Position numbers and translations under genes: made by a program. A stretch of 64,000 nt of DNA from Sphagnum magellanicum (lineage: Eukaryota > Streptophyta > Sphagnopsida > Sphagnales > Sphagnaceae), in contig CM038914.1 in the NCBI GenBank assembly GCA_021904315.1, positions 24,353,065-24,417,064 of the forward strand, written 5' to 3'. Below the pieces are notes generated by a model. It had not been told where the DNA came from. It saw only the letters and a program-made list of their open reading frames with translations, and did not search any database. Below are positions 1 through 12,800 of this stretch, in pieces (the first letter of the stretch is position 1; the number at the start of each line of letters is the position of its first letter).

Positions 1-649
1 GTACTCATAGCTGCTGCTGTTGTCCTGTGCTCATTGCATTTGTCTGCGGCATGCCCTTCTGTGTTATTGCGATCTTTGCGTAAGCGTACTATTGCTGCGG
101 TTCTCTATTATCTTAACGAAATCCTGGATAGAGATGTTGTTTGTTTTTGAGTTGTTGAGGAATGTAAAACCTAAGGCATTGTTGCGAAGCGGAGGTATTA
201 CAAAAGTGTGATATTTCCTGTGCGACTGATGCCCAGATGGAATGTCACGCCACGAAAGAAAGTGGTGCATGACAGCGGCCAGACAACCGTAGAGCTTCTT
301 CCACGGTGCTTGCGATTTCTCCCATGCGCTTGCCCTACTATTCAAGAGCTCACATGAATCTTTGCCGGACACAACAACATGCATCTTCATCTTGCCTGCT
401 TTCCAACAACATTTAGAGTGAAATGGAGTACGGTGTCAGTTTTAGAAGCAAAGACATTTCTAAAACTGACGTCCCACAACGCTGAGTTCGAAAAACCAAT
501 GTAAACAACCTGGTCGAAAAACAAATAACTAAATAGAATTCGAGTGGAAGGTCTCGAAAACAACTTCAAGACATTAAGTTGTGAAGTATAGTCGATACAG
601 AGTATCCACTACCCACAGATTTGAGAACTCGTTGTTCACAATTTTGCAC
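1..649. other. no recognisable gene
   Basis: Open frames on the minus strand (64-390 and 387-569) match no family I know and lack supporting splice signals. The stretch holds a perfect 13-bp hairpin, listed separately. It may be the edge of a gene or element lying left of the window. Confidence 0.3.
435..470. repeat. perfect 13-bp hairpin
   Basis: GTCAGTTTTAGAA at 435-447 is followed, after a 10-base loop, by its exact reverse complement at 458-470. The role is unknown; it could be a remnant of a small inverted-repeat element. Confidence 0.6.
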
Positions 650-862
650 ATGAAGAAATCTCGAATCTTACTATACATCAATGCAGTATGAAGTCGTATC
701 CCAAGGGTTGCACTTTTGAACATACTTTGCGAATGAAGAAATCTCGAATCTTATGACACACATCAATACAATATGAAGTCATATCCCAAGGGTTGCACTT
801 TTGAGCATACTTTGCAAATGAAGAAAGCTCGAATCTTATGACACATCAATGCAAGATTGAAG
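650..862. repeat. tandem repeat, about 84-bp unit, 2.6 copies
   Basis: Units begin with ATGAAGAAATCTCGAATCTTA at about 650, 733 and 818 (the third reads AAGC for AATC). The first two full units share long identical stretches such as TCCCAAGGGTTGCACTTTTGA. The array is short and has no coding character. Confidence 0.8.
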
Positions 863-3500
863 TTAGTGTGGGTGGTACAAATGATGGGTGACTCAAGACT
901 ACGAAAATGCAAAGGAAGCTCTAATTGTCCACCGTAAAAACCTCTGCCCAGTTTCTTAGTGTATTTTCAGGAATGCTTTCTAATTTTCTAGTAAGAGAAC
1001 CTCAGTCTAAGTTCAGTCCCAGTTTTGAGATTGTGAAATTTATTTGGAGGTTGTCTTGGTGGGGGGTTTGGGCAGGGTTCTTCCAATTTCTAAATCCTTG
1101 GGTTTCAATTCAGCACATATTTTGCTAAGAAGCTTAGAAACCAGTTCAAAAATCAGGTCCAGTTTTTTTTGTTTTTTGGTGGCACAAATCAGGTCCAGGT
1201 CCAGTTTCATGTACACACTACCCAATGCTGGGGATTAAAGTTTTTCAACGAATTAAAACAAGAATCAATTAGTACAGGTGTGACCAAACAGGAGGTCACC
1301 ACACTAGTGTGAACACAACATGTTTTTAAGGTTTTGTTTTGTTTTATTGTTTTCATTAGCCATCACCTTTTGCATTCTTGCGGCGGGAATTTTTCCATCA
1401 CTACTGCAAGGAATGCATGGGTACGCTATTATGTTTGTTTGTGTGTTATGGAGGATAAGAATTGCACAGCGCGATGGATGGTGGAGGAGGGAACTGCATT
1501 GAAGATGGTTTGGCGGAAGTGAAGGAACATGAAGCATAAGAAGGAGTATGAGGGAGAAAGAAGAGGACTTTCAAGGTATGTGTTTTGGTTGATTGTTGTA
1601 ATTTTGAAACTACTTAGCTTGTTGTTGAGGTTCTCTGCTGTGCCAGTGACTTAGCTGAGTAGTTGTGAAGGTCATTGTATGAATAGATATGAGGGGTTGA
1701 TGCCAAGGATTGATGAAGAATTGAAGGGTCCGAGCCGTAGATCTAAGGGGCATATAGAAGACAATGAGCATCTTGAAATGGGGAGTTTGTGTCGCAGTAC
1801 CTTGTGTCTGTGTTGTAGGCTGCTGTCAAAGTGAGTACCAGAAACCTCAAGGGGTATCCTTAGGGTGGACAAAATGAGTATACAAAACAAGAGTGAAAAA
1901 AGGACTTGAAGGGAGAAATTTGTCGTCCATTCTTACATAAAAGTTTGTCCCATTGAATGGCTTTAGACAAGCTTGGTATCTACTTCTCAAAGTTAGGTGA
2001 TTTAGAATGCATTTAGATTCAAGAGTCTCTAGGTCTTAGGTTTTCAGATGAGAAGAGTGGAAGTACACTACATTGTTGCATTCAGTGGGGAATTGGTTAG
2101 CGGCTCAAATGGATCGAGTGAACCTTGAGAGTTCTGACCTCAAAGGCCATACCTCGATAGATTCTTGATTCTTGATTCTTAATGATATGCATTGGAGTTA
2201 GGTAGCTAATGGTTTCTGGCCATACATGTGAATGTGTGGTGTAAATTTAGGATTCTATAACAGCTTTGCCAATTTGTGTATGCATAAGTTGGTTTTGTTG
2301 AAAGCGGTGACATGGGAGCGAAATAAAAGGTCAAGAGATGTTATTTGTTGTAGGGTACTAGAAACTCCAATTCTGCTTAGGCCCATTGTATGTTGTTAGG
2401 TTTGTTCTTTTGTCATCCACTTCTTTTTTGGTTACACAAGGATTAATTACAACCTTTAATAACTAATTTAAATTTAACTATAAAGTTAAGCCAAATTATT
2501 AAGTTTTCAAAAAAATCAAGTTTCTCATTTTAAAATCTTGACCTTGTTTTCATGAATGTTTTTTTAATGGTTTTGGATCTAAGAAAAGGTTAATTTCATA
2601 GGCCCATTCTTGTTCAGTTTTGACAAAATGGTGTCGATTTGATTATAGGTAACAAAAATTTGAACCCACAATTTTCACCATGCAAATTGGATACCCTCCC
2701 AACATTAGTAAAAGCTTTCACCCATATTCATTGTGTCTTTGGAGGAATGCTTACTGAACATAAAAATCAGAAAGGCATTTCGAAAAATGAAATGCTTGCA
2801 ATTTGTGGCAGGCCAATGTTTTTTTTTTCAATTTCTTGATGGATCCAAGGTGATGAACATCACTAGACAAATTTCAATTTAATGGCAACATTATTTCAAG
2901 ATTTCAAGGCCAATGTATTTTTTTCAATTTCTTGATGGGACCGGGTACCAAGCATCCATACGAAGGTTTTGACTTAACTACCAACACTATTTCCAAGAAC
3001 TTTTAAAATTGTAGCTAGTAGACATAAATAAGATAACATTTTCCCCCAAAAAAAATTCTCTTGATTTTAGGCTAATTCATTTTCAAAAAATTGTGTCACC
3101 TTTTGACAAATTTTCACTCAACAAAATTTGGGAAAGTTTTTTTTTGTTGAAATGCCTCATATCATTTATTCCTTGTGATACCCAAAGGGTACCCATCAAG
3201 TATCAAAGGAAAAAAACATTTAAATTGTTGATTTTTACACCATGTGTTACCTTTGGCCATGGGCGTTACTAAAATCAAGTTTGCCACAGAACCATTATCT
3301 TAGAATGATCAGCAATGGAGCTTAAGACGAGGTGGAACTTATTGGGGAGCCTTCCTTCTCAAAATTCCAAAGTCTGGTGAAAGTGCTTCCCATTGTCATT
3401 AATAAATGTAGTGTGATCTTTCTAATTTGATGCTTTTGAACATCTTTTTGGGTTTGCCCATGCTTGGGCACATTGCAAGCATTGGATAGGGTTTTTAGGG
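863..3500. other. AT-rich intergenic DNA, no gene seen
   Basis: Only short overlapping frames on both strands, none with a recognisable motif. A loose direct repeat, GGCCAATGT followed by a T-run and CAATTTCTTGATGG, occurs at about 2811-2848 and 2909-2939. GGGTTTTTAGGGTTTTG just before 3510 may belong to the 5' end of the LINE that follows. Confidence 0.4.
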
Positions 3501-3769
3501 TTTTGTTGTTAGCAGCTAGTGTTTGTGAGCTGTGTGGTGATTTTGCAACTTGAAGAAGGAGGGTTGTGATTAGGAATCAAAACAAAAATTGTGAGCATGG
3601 GCATGGGATGGCCCAAATGAATGGAGGTGGCAAGTCCTTTGTAGATTGTGTGCGACAAAACAATTGTTGAAAAGGAGTTGACTTGATGCTTGTGGAGGAA
3701 AGGGAACTTACAAAAGAAAGGATGTGAGAGATTTTTATTCGTCAAAATGGAAACCTTAAGTTCAACATT

Positions 3770-4200
3770 GTGAAGATGACTCTAAGGGGAAACTTGTTGC
3801 TAGGATTTTCTCGTAGCAATGCGAGTTTCCTTTTAAAATATAATAAGCGGATGGTCCAAGTAAATGAAAATGTTGTCAAAATAAAAATGGCCTTCCTTTA
3901 TGACCACATTATCATCGCAAGTTTTGTGGGAATTAGACCTTCTCCTATGGCATATAATTCATGGCTTGGAAACCTTAATAAAAAAATAGGAGGGGGTAAA
4001 ATGTTGTTTGACTATAGTCTACAAAAAAGATTATTTATGATCAAAATAAAAGGTCTTAACACTGTGAAGAAGCTTTTGATGTTTACCCCCTTCAAAATAA
4101 ATTAGGGGATGTGCATTTTCCAAGGGTGGGTATCAAGCTTTAATTCCAACAATCCATGAGGGATGAGAATTTCATTCTAGATCATTTTTAGAAAATTCCT
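3770..4200 (+). pseudogene. LINE ORF1 relic with DUF4283 domain
   Basis: The open part (3770-4105) has the DUF4283 layout: a basic stretch, then LQKRLFMIKIKG, then a hydrophobic position and FTPFKI. Past one stop the frame continues with G-x-CIFQGWVSSFNSNNP, matching the usual l-x-LQ-x-W-x-P-x-F-x-P motif. In plant L1 elements this domain is the nucleic-acid-binding ORF1 protein. The open frame at 5212-5589 is probably the ORF1 C-terminal part; I recognise no motif in it. Confidence 0.55.
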
Positions 4201-5794
4201 GGCTGAATTTCAAAATGTGTGACTGGAAATTATAGTTGGTTTAGACAGCTTGTTCGGGTGCAACAAAGCAATTGTTCACACAATTAAACAAAAGTTTTGC
4301 AGGGCATTAGAAATTGGGGGAAGGCTAGGAAACTTCATTGTAAGTAATGAATGAAACTACATGTGGAACCATAATGGTGTTGATTGACTACGATTTCTTA
4401 CCCATCTAGTGTAGGTTTTGTTTTGAGCCTTTTCATTGTGTTAAATATTGCCTTAGCTTGGCAAGTTTGAAAGCAAAAAATAGTAAATCAATGGGGGATG
4501 GCAAAATACAACTATCACACAATAACAAAGGTTACTTTGCCCAAGTACAAGGGGCGCATGCTTCATAAAGGGAGTTGAATGTGAATAAGCCGATGTCTCC
4601 TTCTATTCCAAACTAGAAAGAATTGTCGCCAAGGTCGACAAACCAAGGAAAACACCAATGGACCTTTTTAAGAAGGTGGAGGACCTAAAAAGGTGGCTGA
4701 TGAGTTCATTCAAGCCACTAAAAGTTTAAAAAAACAAATTGAAGAAAAATATGTTGCCTCTTATTTAGATATTAACTTTTAATTGTTGTGTTGCCAAAGA
4801 TGAGTTTTGTTTAGATGAAGGCAATAAAGATGTTGGGAACTTTCAAAGGTTGGGTGATAAATCTACAATCTTAAAAGAAAGGGTTGGGATACAAGAAGCT
4901 TAAGAGAAATCAAGTTAGTCATGAGATTGATCAAAGGCCCCATATAACACTAAAAATAGTAGGAATTGTTGGTAATGGCATGGAGATGAGGTAGTAGGGA
5001 GATGATGACTTGCAAGTTGAAGGAAAACTACCATCTAATTACGGCATTATGCCATGGTCACCCCAAAAAATATCTAGCACCAAAAGGTTAGCATAGTAGT
5101 AGTTGACCTTTGAAAAGGACTCTAAGGGGCCTACTTTAGGACCTTGAAGTCCATACTTATGGCACCTAATGCACCAATAACAATGTAAGGAATGTTATTT
5201 AAGGTGGCTAGGTGGTGGATGCAAGAATTAGTGGCTATGGAGGTTTTCAATCAATAAGGGACAACATGGCAAGGGCTAAGGACACCTTCATGAATATTCA
5301 AGTAGGGGACCCTGACACATTCAGTAATATTGTCAAGTCACCTGGAAAATTGGAAAACAACATAACTGTCAAGGCCCAACATGTCATAGATCAATGCAAA
5401 GGGGGTAATGGGTTGTTGATAGTAGGAGTACAATGTGGGCGTAACCAAGTACTTTTAAAAGAAGTTGATAATAATATTAGCATTGTTAGACTGAAAGATA
5501 ACATAAATTTTTTTTCAAATTGGTTGGAGATGTTAGCTAATCAAATAATCATGGTAGAAGAGGCAAATTGTAATTACATACAAAAATAATTCATTGCTCC
5601 ATCAAACTAAGGCATTAGGGTTAATGAAACTTTTCTTGTTTCAAAAAAACATTATCCATACCTAGTGGGTGGGAAAATTTGTAGGCATAAACAAAATAGG
5701 TGTAATGGAGATGAACAGAACCTTTCATTTATTAAATGATGATGTAAGTACACATGATGTATCACAATGCCAGGGGTCTAAATGACCCAATTGC

Positions 5795-6400
5795 TTTACA
5801 AAAACTTTGGCTTTACTATAAGGAACAAACACCCACATTAAACATCTTTCTTTTACAAGAACACAAACTATGTGGGGAGAAGGTGAAGAACTTAGGCTGT
5901 AGATTGTGGAAAGAGTTAATTATTGGTTGACAAAAGCTGCCCTTGGGTACTCTCAACAAATGAAAAAAACAAACAAAGGAGGTGTCTACACATTAGTTTC
6001 AGAGAAGCTTGCAACAATGGTTGTGGAAAGTGGGACCTTAATGGAAAAATACAATGGATAATCTTGAAAGCATTACTAAGAAGGGATTTAGGAGCATGAC
6101 AAACATCTATGCCCCTAACAATGCAAAGGAATGATGATTTCTTTGGGTTGAAATGGTTCAAAAATTACCAAATGATTGTAAATGGTTTTTTATTTGATTG
6201 GAATATGGTGGAACAATGTAAGGACAAGTCCAACACATGCAATCGCTTAATATCTCAATTTGAATCATTAGTCTAGGAGTAGTTCTTGGCACAATTCAAG
6301 GTGGAAGACGTATTTGATTTTAGAAGTAGGTTGAATATATATGGGATAACCAATGGAAGACAAGAGTTAAAGTGATGGCTAGATTAAATAGATTTTATGT
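5795..6400 (+). pseudogene. LINE endonuclease domain relic
   Basis: Reading across frames, APE-type endonuclease landmarks appear in order: FLLQEHKL at about 5846-5870 (active-site QE), NIYAPNNAKE at about 6101-6131, a degraded G-D-F-N site readable as DWNMVE near 6200, and RLNRFYVP at about 6384-6407. This domain nicks target DNA for target-primed reverse transcription. The frame changes several times, so the domain is inactive. Confidence 0.7.
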
Positions 6401-6962
6401 CCCTAAGGATGGAAGGTGTCAACAAGGGGGTTTTGTGGGGAGGTATGTGATTAAAGGAGATTGTAATTTTTTTGTTTTCTATCCAATTCACTTTTGTTAC
6501 ATTCTTGGTGAACCCAATAGTAAAAAGGGGGGAATATTTTGCATGAATGTCATAATCTTGAATGATCCAAATGCCATTGCTGGTATGTCCAAACTATGGG
6601 ATGGGTTGAAAACTCAGATGTTTTTCATGTTTAAACTTCGTAGGGTGGTTAAATATTATAAGTTGTTTTGTATAAGAAATGCAAAGGAAGTCAAACAACT
6701 AGGAAAGGATTTGAGGTCTAGGCTGAAGGTTATTCAAAAGGAACTGTAAATGAATCCCCAAGATGATGCATCAAGGGCTGTAATGGAACATGCCATTGAG
6801 CCTCTAAGAAAATTTGAAAAAAAAGAATTAAGTGACATTTTAAAAAGAAGTCAAGGGATAAATGGCTAAAAAAAGGCCATTCAATTATTAAAAAATATTT
6901 GTTACTTTAAGGAGCATAGCCCCTGGACCCATATTTTAGAGCTAAAAATCAAATCAAGTACC

Positions 6963-7935
6963 ATGGTCTCCTCCTTAGTTGAACTAAACGAATGTTACAA
7001 AGAATTATACTCCAAATTATATGTTGGTGAAGCAAAGAAAGAGGGCTTTGGAAATATTAGAAAAACATTCCAAAAGGTTTTGAAAGACAAGATTCCTAAA
7101 CAAATGAAATGGAAGTTAACCCAATCCATCACAGAATATGAACTACATTCAACCTTGGAAGCAATGGCTAAAGGAAAAACCACAAGACCAGATGGTGTGG
7201 TAATGGAATTTTTCTTCAACATATGGTTAGTCACAGGGAAGGAATACATTGAGATGGTTTAGACCTCAATATTAAAAGGACACTTTTTGCTATGAATCAC
7301 AAAAGGCTAATCACATTGTTGTACAAGGGAAAGGAAAAGAAACAATTTTCAAACTATTGCCCCATCACATTGTTCGATGTTACTTATAAAATCTTCACCA
7401 AGGCCTTTCAAGTGCGCTTACAACTAGTTTTTATATGGATGTTATCAACCAAGATTAATCAACTTTCTTGCCATTGAAATTTATCCTGAACAATATCCTT
7501 TTGACCCATGAAACAATTTCATAGGCAATAAGGTCCAAGCAACCATTGGTGTTCCTTAAATTAAACTTTTCAAAAGCTTATGATAGAGTGAATTGGAGCT
7601 TTCTTTTTGGTTGCATGAAGAATCTAGGGATCCCGATCGAATTCATCAATATGACAAATTTATTTTCAAGGAAATTAACATTTGCAAGTGTGGTAATCGA
7701 TGGGAAAACTTATGAGGCCTTTGCAATAAATAAAGGGGTACAACGGGGATGCCCCTTAGTGCCATACCTATTTTTAATTGTTGGGGAAATGCTTAATGCC
7801 ATGGTCCATGAAGACCTAAGATATGGGAAAATTCAAGGTGTACAATTGCCTAGGTCTGAAAAACAATAGGTCATTCCCTAATATGTAAACGACATTAGTT
7901 TTATAATCATAGTATCTCAAGCTGGATTGTCACAC
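6963..7935 (+). pseudogene. LINE reverse transcriptase relic
   Basis: Pieces of a non-LTR reverse transcriptase lie in order: a KGKTTRPDGV motif (about 7170-7200), LITLLYKGKEKKQFSNYCPI (about 7307-7366), the palm motif LKLNFSKAYDRVNW (about 7555-7596), GVQRGCPL-x-PYLF (about 7735-7770) and YVNDISF (about 7882-7902), standing for the catalytic FADD box. The motif A aspartate reads Asn (LKLN for LKLD) and the FADD box reads YVND, so catalytic acids are lost on top of the stops and frameshifts. Confidence 0.85.
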
Positions 7936-9479
7936 TTGGCGAGTGTGCTAGATCTTTTCAACAAGGCATTAGGTCTTCAAAGTAAGCATTCCAAATTTGT
8001 GGCCTTTTGGCTTGGAAGGAAAAAAAAAAGACAAATTCATTTAGACAAAGGACTTCAACTAACCTAGGCCTCTCCTAAAGCCATTTCCAAGTTCTTAGGA
8101 ATGCCTTTTGGACTCTCTATTGGTTCAATTGATGTGGACAACTTTTTATAAAAAAAAATGCAACACAAATTGAGGTATTGGTCCACAATGAAACTCTCAT
8201 TAGTTGGAAAAAAGGTTGGAATGAATAGTATCCTTCTTTCATCCCTTTGGTTTTGTCAATGTGTGGGGAGGTATTAGGAAAAGAGTTCAAAAGGTCAACT
8301 ATTTGTTGAAAAACTACCTTTGGTCTAGGTCTACCCATAATTGTTGATGTTGAGTGGCATGGGATCAATGTTAGGAAAAAATATGGAAGGGGGTTCAGGT
8401 CTAGTACATGAATCCAGTTGAAGCTAGGGAAGCAATGTTGTCCAAGTGGGTAATTCACACCTTAGAGCTAAGGGACTCCAATTTACAAATCCTCCTTTTA
8501 AAAAACTACCAACCCCGCATGGGAGGTAAATGGGCCTTTGATCGAAAATGGTGTTAACAAATTGGGCACCAAATAGTGCCAAGATTTGTTTTATGGAATT
8601 GCACAAGTAGGGCATGGGTTAAAACGGTGAAAAAATTGAAGTTTAATTTTCTTCAAAACCCTAGTATTATCTCAACAGTAAGTTTATGGTGGAACAAAAC
8701 AATTGACCAACCCTAGGAGATGGGCTTTGTTAATAATAGAGTAACAAGGTTACACTCATTGGGGTGGGCAACAATTGAGGATGTATGGGTGGTAACAGAA
8801 AGTAAATTTGCTTTTATTGAAGAGATGGGTGACAAGTTCGTTTTGTCCTTGGCAAAAGAACTTGCTTATGGGAAAATTGCTACCAAACTAGAATAAATGT
8901 GGAGGAACCAATTAAGGTCATAGGACAATCATGGTGCCATTGGGGAGTGGATCAAACTATTCGAAGATAACAAACCTCTACCTATGGTGATTTGCCAAAC
9001 TTTTGTAATGTTCTGACTAGTGCTTAAATGTGAAATGCAACAACTTTACATCCTGCAAGAGGTGAAGATTTACACGATAGGTTCACAATTTAGAACATTG
9101 ATCCCCATAGAAATAGAGGGGACATAAATGGGTGACGATCATAGTAAGGAAGGCAAGGTGGCACTTGTTAAAATTGTTGAAGTGGTAAGAGGCTCCCAAA
9201 AAATGCATTACCTAATTTAATTATGCAAAATAGGCTCTTTAGAACCTAACCTAATACATATGTGTGGAAAGTAAGGGAACCCCTCCTCTCTTTTACAACT
9301 AGACTAGGTAGAAAGATGTTGAGAATGGCTAAACCAAAGGTTGTGGGAAAAAGATGGTCTAAATTTATGTCGTCCTCCTTTGGGTTTAAATGGGCTAACA
9401 CATGGAACAAAATGCATGGCAAGAAAAAAGTTGGCTTCATTTGGGCTATTTGGAACAAGGTTGTGTGTGGTAGTGAATT

Positions 9480-9600
9480 TGTGGAAAGTTAAAGTGGATG
9501 GCTTAATCAACCAAGGCTGCATGCTATGCAGAAACGAAAAAAAATCCATCATGCATCGATTTTGGGAGTGTAGATACACACGATAGGCTTGGGATTACAC
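9480..9600 (+). pseudogene. LINE zf-RVT zinc-binding tail
   Basis: VNLWKVKVDG is followed by CMLC and, further on, H-x4-C (MHRFWEC), the C-x2-C...H-x4-C pattern of the zf-RVT domain at the C-terminus of plant LINE polyproteins. The next residues (QAWDYTKTIV) also fit. It lies about 1.6 kb past the polymerase core, as expected. Confidence 0.75.
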
Positions 9601-9899
9601 AAAGACTATTGTCTGCGAGTTGGTGAATGGGGCTTAACCATTTGAACTTGTGTCTTCAATGCAGTGGAAACATACTACTTTTGCTGATAGAGTACCAAGG
9701 CACCTTCATCATGTGGAAAATATTTAGTTTTTCCTTAAAGGCATCATTTTGTGGTCTATTTGGATTGAACATAACGATTTGGTCTTTAACAATGTGAGAT
9801 GGGATGGTTGTAAGATCCAAAAAGCCATTTGGGATGCCTTGTTTGATTATGGTAGGGTTGCTTGGAGATGGTGTGTCAAAAAGATAAACTAATCTTCAA

Positions 9900-12800
9900 C
9901 TTTTGAGCAACAAATCTTGGAATTTTTTTATAAGAGATGGGGAAAGAATCATGTTATTTGTGTGAGGGAAGGTAGGTTCATTAAATGGAGCTATGATAGC
10001 CTTCATAGGGGCTTCATTAGTTACGTTTATTTGAACGCTTGTCGATGCTCCCCTATGGTGGGGTCTTTTGTGGTTCCTTTTTCTTTGCAATGAATTTCTT
10101 CATCGTGACAAAAATAAATTTTTTTTTTTTTTTCAAAAATCAAGCTTGCTTCAACTCCACCTTGTGTGGGCTCATATAGTTATGCCCATAATCTCACATG
10201 CTACCCTACATGTAACAAATTACATTCTAACCACTTCACATAAAAAATGAGATATTCAATGATCATTGCCATAATATGCATAATGGCAAGTGACATTATC
10301 ATATGTGATCTTCACCCTTGACCAATTTTTTTTTTATAGAAATAAGATTAACCCATTTTCCCAATTATGTTTATATTGATTGTCCATAAATGTAAATTAA
10401 AAAAATGTATTATTTTTCCATTGAAATGGACTTTAAAAAATTGGTAAATATTTTGAGCTTTCAAATTTTCCTTATAATTTGTTTTGTGTTTTGAAATGAC
10501 ATGCAAACATGCATTTATGACTCATCATAATATTATTTTTTTAAATTTTGATTTTGAAAAACAATAGCAAATTCAACCAACAAGCCATTGGCACCCCCAA
10601 CAAGCTCAAAATTGGTGTGTGGGTGAACACACCAACAGGTTGGAACCCAAAACCCTTTTTGAGCCTCCAAAAACTATACCATCAAGAGATGTCATCAAGA
10701 ACATGATTTGATAGTTTGCGTAGTTAAGATAAATTTTTTTCATCAAAGATTTTTCATTTAACTAGTCCATATGTCTAATTTTTTATATGGTTCAAAGCTA
10801 CCACTACAATGACAAAAGTCCCTCAAATGATTCATTTAATCATTTTGATTATAAAAAAATTTCCTTGATAACTAGATATGTTCATAATCACTAAATTGAG
10901 CGCCATTTTAATAAAAGGTGTACTCAAATTTTACTAATCAGATATTTCATCTTGAAAAAATATAAGGGAAAAACTACTATTATAGGATTATGGGGACAAC
11001 GTAATATTGTTATACCTTGACAACTTGGCATAAATTAAATTATTCTTTAATTTGTTGTAATTTTTGTAATTATTTTATATGTTAATTTTTTAAAAAAAAT
11101 ATTGAAGTTGTAGGAGTTTGATTTTTAGACGTCCTAAGGGGGAGGATATTAAGTATGGGATGACTTGACCAAAAAAGTTCAAGTTATTGGAAAAAAGGAT
11201 ATCTTACAATAATTTTATTATTTATTATTGAAGTTTTTAGAATTAAAAAGCCAGGTGTGGAACCAAAAAACTAAACTTAAATTAATTATTAATCATGTGC
11301 CGAATCTACCAAGGTACTATGATATATCATTATCATGTATGATGTTATCAATGGACAACAAATTAAGGATGATGTACCAATGAAATAATGATGACTTTGT
11401 AGTTGACAAATGTGAAAATAACCATCACACCAAGATGACATCACATATTTTTGAATAGGGATTTTTTGGGTTATGTTTTTAAAAATATTTAGAAAAAAAA
11501 CCTAATGTAATTTACCACTAAGCGTTGACACATTTGCAGTTAAATCCTTAGTGTTAATGTCAACTTAGTAACTTGTTCATGGTGTTGGGTGCTAGCACAA
11601 ATATTATTTCATTAACAATAAGTGTTGATAAGCAATTAGAATGTAGACCTTTACTTTTTACATGGAAAACATGGAAAACATTCTAAGGTCATTTGCTTTG
11701 TATCTGGATGCACTAAGTCCTAGTAAAAAAGATTTTTTTGTCAATTAAAAGAATCTTTCACTAGTCACATGCAAACATTTTTCCATTTAAATTATAAAAA
11801 GCTTACTCCCTCAAGGTTACAACTTTCATATTAAGTAAGGCCCTTGCAAACCTTCCCTTATACCATAGTATGGCAAGTTCCACATTTTGGTGTTGATTAA
11901 ACATTTTATTTTGAAATTTTATGTTGAAAAAAAATCCAAAATATTTACAAAATTATCTAGTTTTTTTCAAAAAAAAATTTCTTGAAAATATATATATTTT
12001 AGAATTTCAATAGTTTAAATATATATATAATTTGGTGTTGAAACTCCAAGATCCTATAATATGTAAAACTCAATGTTCTACCGATATATCTTTTACCCAT
12101 ATACATTCACCAAGTATAAATAGTGTATATAATTTAGTTTAATTTTTTTTCAAATCAACATATTCTAATGAAATGCATATTCAAAGGCATGTATTTTTTA
12201 AAAGAATATATTAATCATAAACTTGACTATATGTGTGAAATACCCACACCCATCATTAGATATGTTTTAACATCTAGATAAAAATGATTAAAGCAAATAT
12301 ACCTTAAACCCTAAAGTTTGTCAATTCTATTAATTAAATGGGATGCCTTGCAAATCCCTTGTTCTTTTTTTCTTTTTCTTTTTTCTTTTTATAATTGATC
12401 AATTTGATTGGCCCATTTTTTTAAAAAAAAATTTATATGTTTTTATGTAAAGATAAAAAATTTCTTTTTGGTTCAAATATATAAAATGAAAAGGTGAAAA
12501 CATTGGGTAAACCATATAGGAGAAAATCCATATTATTAATGTCTGGTAAAAGTGCACATGCTAGAAGTGATAGGTTTGTGTGGGATATATTTCAAATGGG
12601 ATTCATTTTATTTTGAAAGGTCATAACTTTCACATTACTTAACAAAATTAGATGATACAAAAGTTTATTATAACATGTAACAAAAAGAAACAAGAGGTAG
12701 ATCACAACTTATTTAGTCATACACATGTTCAACTACAACAAGTCTCCTCATAACTTTAGCGCTAATGAGTTTTTCAAACAACAAATCTATGAATCCATTT

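Larger units (their letters stand above)
3500..9895 (+). mobile_element. decayed L1-type LINE retrotransposon
   Basis: The domain order of a plant L1-type LINE can be followed on the plus strand: DUF4283-like ORF1 (3770-4200), ORF1 tail (5212-5589), APE-type endonuclease (about 5795-6400), reverse transcriptase (6960-7930) and a C-terminal zf-RVT zinc finger (about 9480-9600), ending near 9890 with a DYGRVAWRW-like tail. Many stops and frameshifts break it, so it is dead. I saw no clear 3' poly(A) tract or target-site duplication, so the outer limits are approximate. Confidence 0.85.
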
